From Lachnospiraceae bacterium (GTDB lineage Bacteria > Bacillota > Clostridia > Lachnospirales > Lachnospiraceae): a stretch of 37,556 nt of DNA. The notes under the pieces are model-generated. The model was not told the DNA's origin, ran no database searches, and worked only from the letters and a program-made list of their open reading frames with translations. Every line of letters begins with the position of its first letter. Positions within the stretch are counted from its first letter, which is position 1. The position numbers and the translations under genes were made by a program. Shown here in pieces: positions 32,828 through 37,556 of the stretch. The stretch is taken from NCBI GenBank assembly GCA_910575155.1, contig CAJTDX010000031.1:1-37556 (forward strand), written 5' to 3'.

Positions 32828-32935
32828 TTATATACTAATACCAGACAGCCATTTTATAAACACGGCCGCCAGACAAATGAACAGGCCAGCCAGCAGAATC
32901 CCTGCCACGGCAACCACTGCCCACTTTAACTCCAT
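32828..32935 (-). CDS. 35-residue single-pass membrane peptide
   Basis: ATG at 32933-32935 has GAGGAAAG at good distance and opens a 35-codon frame to TAA at 32828-32830. The product is almost entirely one hydrophobic helix (WAVVAVAGILLAGLFICLAA) between a short acidic/basic start and a KWLSGISI tail. The clean ribosome site and membrane-helix composition support a real small protein. It could be a type I toxin-like peptide or a small accessory membrane protein; I know no homologue. Confidence 0.5.
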   Translation of the reverse strand: MELKWAVVAVAGILLAGLFICLAAVFIKWLSGISI

Positions 32936-33009
32936 ATACTTTCCTCTTTCCCGTCTCTTTCGTTTTTATTCCCCGCTACCCGCAGCAATAGTTTTACAAA
33001 CGGGAATTG

Positions 33010-33504
33010 TCAAGAATAATATGCCCAGTCAATTCCAGGATAAAGTTCCCCTGTTCGGATAAAATATTCAACTGCTTTTACACCTGCATCCATATCTGTA
33101 ATGGCTTGACATTTTGGAATGGGAGACTGACCATCGTAGTCGATCGGGGTATATACATTTTCATCTCCCAAATCTACTTCTTCAATCCGCTCCACTGTAT
33201 TGGCATACTCAGGATTATAAGTAAAATAGGTTTCTGTATTTTCGCTGTCATAACACAGGGACAGCCATTCTCCATCCGACACTACTTCCAAGCATATGTC
33301 ACATAATTCTCCATCAGGGTCTAAGCACAAGCTGACCTCAATACCTTTTGGCACATCATTTAATATTTTGCCAATCAAGTCCGGCGTAATTTCATCCTCA
33401 TTGTACTGTTCGCCATAGGAAGCACATTCAATATTCTTCACAACAGTTGTATTGTGATTAAACGATGGAATAATGTTTGTTTTTGGGATAATTTTAAATT
33501 CCAT
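33010..33504 (-). CDS. Imm1-like immunity protein
   Basis: The 164-residue acidic alpha/beta product lacks a signal peptide. Its end (MDAGVKAVEYFIRTGELYPGIDW) fits the C-terminal pattern of Imm1 immunity proteins: a helix containing AVxxFxxTGxxP, then a final strand ending in W. Imm1 proteins neutralise polymorphic nuclease-type toxins in the cytoplasm. GAAGGTGA precedes the ATG. It lies directly downstream of the DUF4303-like gene. No toxin is in view. Confidence 0.5.
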   Translation of the reverse strand: MEFKIIPKTNIIPSFNHNTTVVKNIECASYGEQYNEDEITPDLIGKILNDVPKGIEVSLCLDPDGELCDICLEVVSDGEWLSLCYDSENTETYFTYNPEYANTVERIEEVDLGDENVYTPIDYDGQSPIPKCQAITDMDAGVKAVEYFIRTGELYPGIDWAYYS

Positions 33505-33548
33505 TCACCTTCACGCTCCATTTCTAAATCTGAGTTTGCTGTTACGGG

Positions 33549-34115
33549 TTAATCGTTTTCTGGGGTTTCGCATGTTTCCAAATATTCCGACAACAGAGTC
33601 GAAGGCGGATTTAATCGCAATGCCCGGTCATATTCGGCGCCATCGCCGTCAGGCGGAGCCTGTTCTACATTGATGACCACACATTCCCTCTCTTTCCCAG
33701 TCCCAAACAAACCGGAAGCATCGAGTCTTTTCATGACCGCCTCCATAAGATCAATCCGCTCTTCCCACTCGGTCTCATATAGTTCATCATCGGATAATTT
33801 ACTTGCCCTTTGATCCAGTAATGCACCCACTTCACCAAAAAATTCATCATATCCATAAACAGCATAGGGAGAGTCTGCGCTATCCCATTTCCACCAGCTC
33901 TTGTCCTCATCAGTTATCTGCTGTTCCTCTATGGATTTTTCCAAGGCTTCGTAAGACCATGCTGAAATATAGGGGTGCATCCCCTCGTCAAATACAAATA
34001 CATAAAAATAAAAATGTTCTTTGGTTATTTCTTTCAAAGACAGGAACGCCGCTCTGGCAGCGGTTATAAGAGCTTTCATTAATTCCTCATTATCTTTTTC
34101 AGTACACATATCCAT
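33549..34115 (-). CDS. DUF4303-like protein
   Basis: The 188-residue acidic, soluble product resembles the DUF4303 family. It has an N-terminal helix (LMKALITAARAAFLSLKEI), then a strand pair YFYVFVFDEGMHPYISAWS, a helix SYEALEKSIEE and the aromatic patch WWKWDSADSPYAVY before YDEFFGEV. DUF4303 genes are frequent in toxin-immunity neighbourhoods of Firmicutes, which agrees with its place beside the Imm1-like gene. AAAGG is five bases before the ATG. The C-terminal 50 residues are low complexity. Confidence 0.5.
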   Translation of the reverse strand: MDMCTEKDNEELMKALITAARAAFLSLKEITKEHFYFYVFVFDEGMHPYISAWSYEALEKSIEEQQITDEDKSWWKWDSADSPYAVYGYDEFFGEVGALLDQRASKLSDDELYETEWEERIDLMEAVMKRLDASGLFGTGKERECVVINVEQAPPDGDGAEYDRALRLNPPSTLLSEYLETCETPEND

Positions 34116-34164
34116 CTTGACCTTTCTTTTTTAATCCCGATTTTACGCCTTCAAAAACTGGCTT

Positions 34165-34824
34165 TTATTTATAGTAATATGCCGCTATTTCATTAAATTC
34201 CAAACCGTTTTTTCTGCATAAAAGCGCGAAATCGCCTTCACCGTTCCAAGAATGAAACAGCCTGTGCAGTTTGATATAATATCGAAATTCTTGTTGTAAT
34301 TCAACATCTATATCATGCTTTTTCAGTATCTCTTCACCAAGATCTTCTGCCTCGTCAAGCTCCGAAACATTTTCAAGGCAGGAATATTGTGGAAAATGAT
34401 GTGCGCCAAAGGAAAGCAAATAAATCAATCTCAACATCAGAATCCTGGCTGTTTTGAAATCATCTTTATTCTTCTGATAAATCGAAACCGTTTCATCTAA
34501 ATCTCCAAACAGCTCACAATGCCATCGTGCCTGTGGTAAAGCTCCTTGATTCACAAAAGGAAAAAGTTCCTGCCCTAAACGGATAGAAACCTCATACGGC
34601 AAAGAATAATCCTGGAATAATTCTACATGATTATCGCAAATTTCGGTGCAGACTATTGAAATAAATTCTTTATGAACATCCTCTGATAATGTATCATAAT
34701 ACTTCATAATTTCACGGATAACTGCATTCGCCCTCTTCTTTAAGCCCTGTTCCCAAAATTTACAATAGTCATTTAAGCCTTTTTGCAATTTTTCAGGCAA
34801 TTGTGGATAATCAAAATTCTTCAT
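34165..34824 (-). CDS. helical protein of unknown function
   Basis: The start is taken as ATG at 34822-34824 (MKNFDYPQL), since the 12 residues before it in frame lack a ribosome site; the GGGGTG upstream is a weak one. The 219-residue product is mainly alpha-helical, acidic and soluble, rich in Tyr, Phe and Trp, with no membrane helix. The spacing of aromatic and leucine residues (YLLSFGAHHFPQYSCLENV, ELQQEFRYYIKLHRLFHSW) suggests a helical-repeat fold. I do not recognise a family. By position, with two immunity-type genes downstream, it may be a further immunity protein. Confidence 0.45.
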   Translation of the reverse strand: MKNFDYPQLPEKLQKGLNDYCKFWEQGLKKRANAVIREIMKYYDTLSEDVHKEFISIVCTEICDNHVELFQDYSLPYEVSIRLGQELFPFVNQGALPQARWHCELFGDLDETVSIYQKNKDDFKTARILMLRLIYLLSFGAHHFPQYSCLENVSELDEAEDLGEEILKKHDIDVELQQEFRYYIKLHRLFHSWNGEGDFALLCRKNGLEFNEIAAYYYK

Positions 34825-34925
34825 GAAAACACCCCATCCAAATACCAATCTGCTTATCACTCTAAATCAAAATTTTCCTCTGTATTTATAAAAATCGACA
34901 TTTCTTGATTATGTCAAGCAATGTA

Positions 34926-35168
34926 TCATTCTATCTTAATACCAACATTGTCTAATAAATTTATCACTTCTGGAAATGAAAACCTTGCACCTGCTAATTT
35001 GTTCGTTTCTATATCTATTTGACACTCTCTGGCTTCTCTAACATCCGCTTTACAAAAAGTCCATCTGCTTCGACATGATATCACCGCTAAGCCCACGCCA
35101 TAGAAAAAAGCGTCATGCGAAAGCCTTACTGAAAAAGCCGCATCCCTGCACAGATGAACCATAACCAT
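34926..35168 (-). CDS. short unrecognised protein or fragment
   Basis: The 80-residue frame has no convincing ribosome site. Its N-terminal half is rich in Cys, Arg and aromatic residues (SHDAFFYGVGLAVISCRSRW). The C-terminal half (CQIDIETNKLAGARFSFPEVINLLDNVGIKIE) looks like an ordinary folded-domain end. The reading frame continues upstream in phase with the topoisomerase fragment, past its stop codon. It may be the 3' end of a broken gene. Confidence 0.3.
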   Translation of the reverse strand: MVMVHLCRDAAFSVRLSHDAFFYGVGLAVISCRSRWTFCKADVREARECQIDIETNKLAGARFSFPEVINLLDNVGIKIE

Positions 35169-35198
35169 TTTAACATCTTCTTTGCCTGTACGCCACCT

Positions 35199-35405
35199 TT
35201 ATTTTTTCCGGGATGTTTGTTTCAACTGCGGAAATTCCAGTTTCAACTGATGCTGGAATCCCTTAACCTCCTTCCCGTCTTTCGCATAGGAATACTCTTT
35301 CACGCCCTCCGTGATCAGGTATGCGTTATAGCTGCCTTTCTTCCCTTTCAAGCCTTTTACAAGAGTCTTTTTCCCTTCCAACATACTATGCCTTTTCAAC
35401 CGCAT
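35199..35405 (-). pseudogene. fragment resembling a type IA topoisomerase C-terminus
   Basis: The 68-residue frame carries a single module reading LEGKKTLVKGLKGKKGSYNAYL, then GFQHQLKLEFPQ. It resembles the C-terminal repeat of type IA topoisomerases (TopB) encoded on integrative conjugative elements of gut Firmicutes, pattern 'L..GK..L.KG..SKKG..Y.AYL....F.FP'. No other part of such a gene is present, so this is a fragment left by an integrated element. The family call is from memory of the pattern and moderately sure. Confidence 0.4.
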
Positions 35406-35489
35406 CCCCCAAATTTATAACCCTCAACACATACTTATTCACTATTTTTGTTTTATTCTTTTATCTGAAGATATTACAAATCATCTGAC

Positions 35490-35862
35490 TTACATCTGAT
35501 GCGAAAACAACCAATGTAAAATATCTTCATATTGTTTCCTGTTCGCTGCTACATCTAAAATTAAATCTGATAATTCTTTCTGCGTATATTCCATCTCATA
35601 ACCATTTAATTCCAAAAAGACTAACATGACACCCTATTCTTTAATTACCATCTATCATTGCATGATTTTTAACTAATCCATAGCAAAGTCTTGCTGCCTT
35701 TGCCTGTATACCTGGATATAATTCTTCTTCACCATAGGATTGAAATGGGCTTTCTAATGCAGATTCAAGCAGACCTAAATCCATAATTCCATCACTTCCT
35801 CCAGTAGTCTCAATTATCTGAGTATGAAGTAATAGAATCTGTTCTTTTGTCAGCTTTATCAT
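35490..35862 (-). pseudogene. doc: Doc-type (Fic fold) toxin, broken in its active-site motif
   Basis: The frame runs as a normal Doc protein for 73 residues (IKLTKEQILLLHTQIIETTGG; LYPGIQAKAARLCYGLVKNHAMIDGN) and then meets TAA where the conserved Lys of the Fic motif HxFx[DN]GN[KR]R should be. After the stop the rest of the protein is recognisable in another phase (VMLVFLELNGYEMEYTQKEL down to LFSHQM, stop at 35490-35492), so about five bases are also lost. Intact Doc phosphorylates EF-Tu. The motif also has Met for the usual Phe. The toxin must be inactive; the antitoxin upstream is intact and overlaps by 4 bp. Confidence 0.85.
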
Positions 35863-36101
35863 TTTGCAAGCACCTCATTAGATTCCTTATTCTTCTCAAT
35901 CAATCGTTTTGATATACTCAGCGCATCTTCTTTTGATGCAACAGCATCCTCATCTGCTTTGCTAAAATCTATGACAAGATATCTTGGTACATTATTTTTT
36001 AGAATAATGGCTGTTCCATGTTCGTCCACTAATCTTGCTACTTTTGAAAAATTCTGATTTGCTTCTGTAATAGAAACCATTATATTTGTATTTATTGTCA
36101 T
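35859..36101 (-). CDS. Phd/YefM-family antitoxin
   Basis: The 80-residue product has the Phd/YefM N-terminal DNA-binding and dimerisation domain (MVSITEANQNFSKVARLVDEHGTAIILKNNVPRYLVI). A charged, flexible C-terminal tail (residues about 50-80) would wrap the toxin. GAGGAG lies nine bases before the ATG, and a palindrome covers the promoter. The next gene, doc, overlaps by 4 bp and is broken, so the antitoxin is now an orphan that may still bind its operator. Confidence 0.85.
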   Translation of the reverse strand: MTINTNIMVSITEANQNFSKVARLVDEHGTAIILKNNVPRYLVIDFSKADEDAVASKEDALSISKRLIEKNKESNEVLAK

Positions 36102-36117
36102 CTTCCATATCTCCTCG

Positions 36118-36158
36118 TATAATACTTATATTATATCCAATTTATAGGATGAATTCAG
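36118..36158 (-). promoter_or_regulatory. phd-doc promoter with palindromic operator candidate
   Basis: The reverse strand has CTGAAT (plus 36153-36158), 17 bp, TATAAT (plus 36130-36135). The palindrome TATAATA-N4-TATTATA (36118-36135) covers the -10 element and start region, a usual place for a Phd operator. Confidence 0.45.
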
Positions 36159-36253
36159 CCTATTTCAACCCTCAAATACTTTTTTACATAGCTTTCTATA
36201 AATATAATAACCTCCTGTTTGGATTTAATTTGACTTATCTATCGTTTATTTTC

Positions 36254-37156
36254 TCATTCAGATTCCTCTCTGTATTCAAAGATAAACCACTTTTCATTCA
36301 TATAAATCTCTATTGTATCGTCCGCTCCATACTGATAACCAAATCCACTTCCAAAATTAGACTGATTATTTTCTGTTGGTATTTCAGTTCCATCGACAGT
36401 TGACGTTATTTCTCCATCCATATTTCCACAACGCCCGCTGATCGTGCTTTCTCTCCCTGTATCATAATATAATTTATCATTTACTCTTACCATAGGGATT
36501 CTGTCATACATTGCATCCGCTTTTTCCTGTTTGGGCAATTGCTCTTCATCCAAATCCAGTCCCAGCATATTTCGTATATTGCTTATATATTCCGGATCTT
36601 TCACCATATCATCCGTGATCATATAACTGGAAATAGGATTCTGCCATGGAATCACAAAAATATCTCTGTCTTCTATGTCAAAGGCAGACAGAATCAATGC
36701 CATTTCCTCTGGTGAGGCACCTTTTAATGCCATCATCTCTTCCAAAGTTTTCTCACGGTTGGTTCCTTGCATCAGCCCAAAACGATAGTCATTCTCTGCC
36801 ATTTGCCAAACATAAACCTCCAGTCCCTTAAAGGTTCCAACCTCAAAGTATTCTGGGTATTTTTCACGCAATTTCGCTATTTCAGGAGAATTCCACTCAT
36901 ATTCTGATTCAAGACCATCGGGAATATGAGTGGCATTTACTTCTTTAAACAAGATTGCACCGCCATCTGCCATAAGGTGATTCGCAATCCACTCGTCTGT
37001 TGGATAATCTTTATATTCACATATCCTGTCATCAGTTTCTCCATTCAGATAGCCAATTTGTGTTCCGCAATCACTTTTAGATATCGTGCAAAAAGGCACG
37101 TATGTCCGATCTTCCCATATAATGGCCATATGCTCATCACCTTCAGTAGTGCTCAT
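36254..37156 (-). CDS. unrecognised protein, probably missing its 5' end
   Basis: The 300-residue frame starts at ATG 37154-37156 without a ribosome site and without a signal peptide. The body looks like an extracytoplasmic domain of a clostridial lipoprotein: IIWEDRTYVPFCTISKSDCG, IPMVRVNDKLYYDTGRES, a Ser/Thr/Asn-rich loop, and GYQYGADDTIEIYMNEKWFIF at the end. The frame stays open upstream through NLID into IS66-derived sequence and then hits a stop. I infer that the element removed the original signal peptide. The function of the domain is unknown. Confidence 0.55.
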   Translation of the reverse strand: MSTTEGDEHMAIIWEDRTYVPFCTISKSDCGTQIGYLNGETDDRICEYKDYPTDEWIANHLMADGGAILFKEVNATHIPDGLESEYEWNSPEIAKLREKYPEYFEVGTFKGLEVYVWQMAENDYRFGLMQGTNREKTLEEMMALKGASPEEMALILSAFDIEDRDIFVIPWQNPISSYMITDDMVKDPEYISNIRNMLGLDLDEEQLPKQEKADAMYDRIPMVRVNDKLYYDTGRESTISGRCGNMDGEITSTVDGTEIPTENNQSNFGSGFGYQYGADDTIEIYMNEKWFIFEYREESE

Positions 37157-37157
37157 A

Positions 37158-37556
37158 TCAATTAAATTTTTGTTTTTTCCACGGTTTCTCGCGGTTTAGC
37201 CGCTCTTTTTTCTTCTGTTTTGGGGGAAGGCCGTCCAGTTCCTTTTCAATCTCAAACAGCTTATTCAGCCGCAGGACCGCTTCCGCAGGTTTTGAAGCCT
37301 CCGGGCCATGGATGTCTTTTGGCAGCGCGTCCACAAAAGCACGGCGCAGATGGGTGCAGCACAGGCATCTTATGACATCCTTTACCCCATTGTATCCGGT
37401 ATAAGCATCCGTATGGATGTATCCGGTATATCCTTTTAAAAACGCTTCCGGATATTTTCCGCCCCGCCCCGGCTGATATTCAAAATACCGAACCGGCCGT
37501 TTACAGTCCCTGATGCTGCAGTATACCCACATATAAGAATCCGAAGTGTTCTTCCT
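37158..37556 (-). mobile_element. tnpC: IS66-family transposase (TnpC), truncated at both visible ends
   Basis: From the right edge a frame reads RKNTSDSYMWVYCSIRDC, then GRGGKYPEAFLKGYTGYIHTDAYTGYNG and CTHLRRAFVDALP. These are core blocks of the IS66 DDE transposase; D in HTDAYTGY is the second catalytic acid. The 5' part lies outside the window. Near its 3' end the protein loses homology after LNREKP and finishes in a chance tail, with no IS66 terminal inverted repeat before the next gene. So this copy lacks its right end and is not mobile by itself. Confidence 0.85.

Overview
The window looks like chromosomal DNA of a low-to-moderate GC, Gram-positive anaerobe of the Clostridia, most likely a Lachnospiraceae member. 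This rests on the gene order radC-mreBCD-PBP2-minCDE-rodA-mgsA-D-Ala-D-Ala carboxypeptidase, the ylm cluster (yggS-sepF-ylmH) joined to aroB-lspA-rluD, the block mutS / mutL-miaA-Met-gamma-lyase-like, and a BofC-like protein typical of spore formers. The species is inferred from gene content; no rRNA or tRNA gene was found.

Layout. (1) 1-365 is a scar: the first codons of an IS transposase run off the left edge, followed by the 3' remnant of a LysM-domain gene, a perfect 17-bp inverted repeat and three tandem 22-bp repeats. (2) 366-3664 holds a lipoprotein gene, dtd, a tyrosine recombinase and a cytidylate-kinase-like protein. (3) 3764-9729, minus strand, reads from a HlyD-like membrane protein through yggS, sepF, ylmH, aroB and lspA to rluD, tightly packed behind one good promoter. 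(4) 9894-10615 is a small DUF378 membrane protein and a small P-loop protein, facing each other across a bidirectional terminator. (5) 10758-21154, minus strand, is one long morphogenesis operon (radC, mreB, mreC, mreD, PBP2, minC, minD, minE, rodA, mgsA homologue, carboxypeptidase) with a clear promoter upstream of radC. It couples the elongasome (MreBCD, PBP2, RodA) with division-site placement (MinCDE) and peptidoglycan trimming. (6) 21271-31349 holds mutL-miaA-YnbB-like, joined by 4-bp ATGA overlaps, and two FAD proteins (COG2081, COG2509) leading into mutS. (7) 31445-32520 is a BofC-like membrane protein and a beta carbonic anhydrase.

(8) 32608-37556 is an accessory region unlike the rest. 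It contains a 35-residue membrane peptide, an Imm1-like immunity protein, a DUF4303-like protein, two unrecognised proteins, a topoisomerase C-terminal fragment, a Phd antitoxin with a broken Doc toxin, a probably 5'-truncated gene and a truncated IS66 transposase. It reads as an orphan immunity / decayed mobile-element island.

The points most worth attention are: the mgsA homologue carries Ser where the catalytic base Asp71 of E. coli MgsA should be; Doc is broken inside its Fic motif while Phd stays intact; PBP2 has a roughly 225-residue insertion in its transpeptidase region; a 5' leader hairpin overlaps a Shine-Dalgarno sequence; and there is a cluster of immunity-type genes with no toxin in view.
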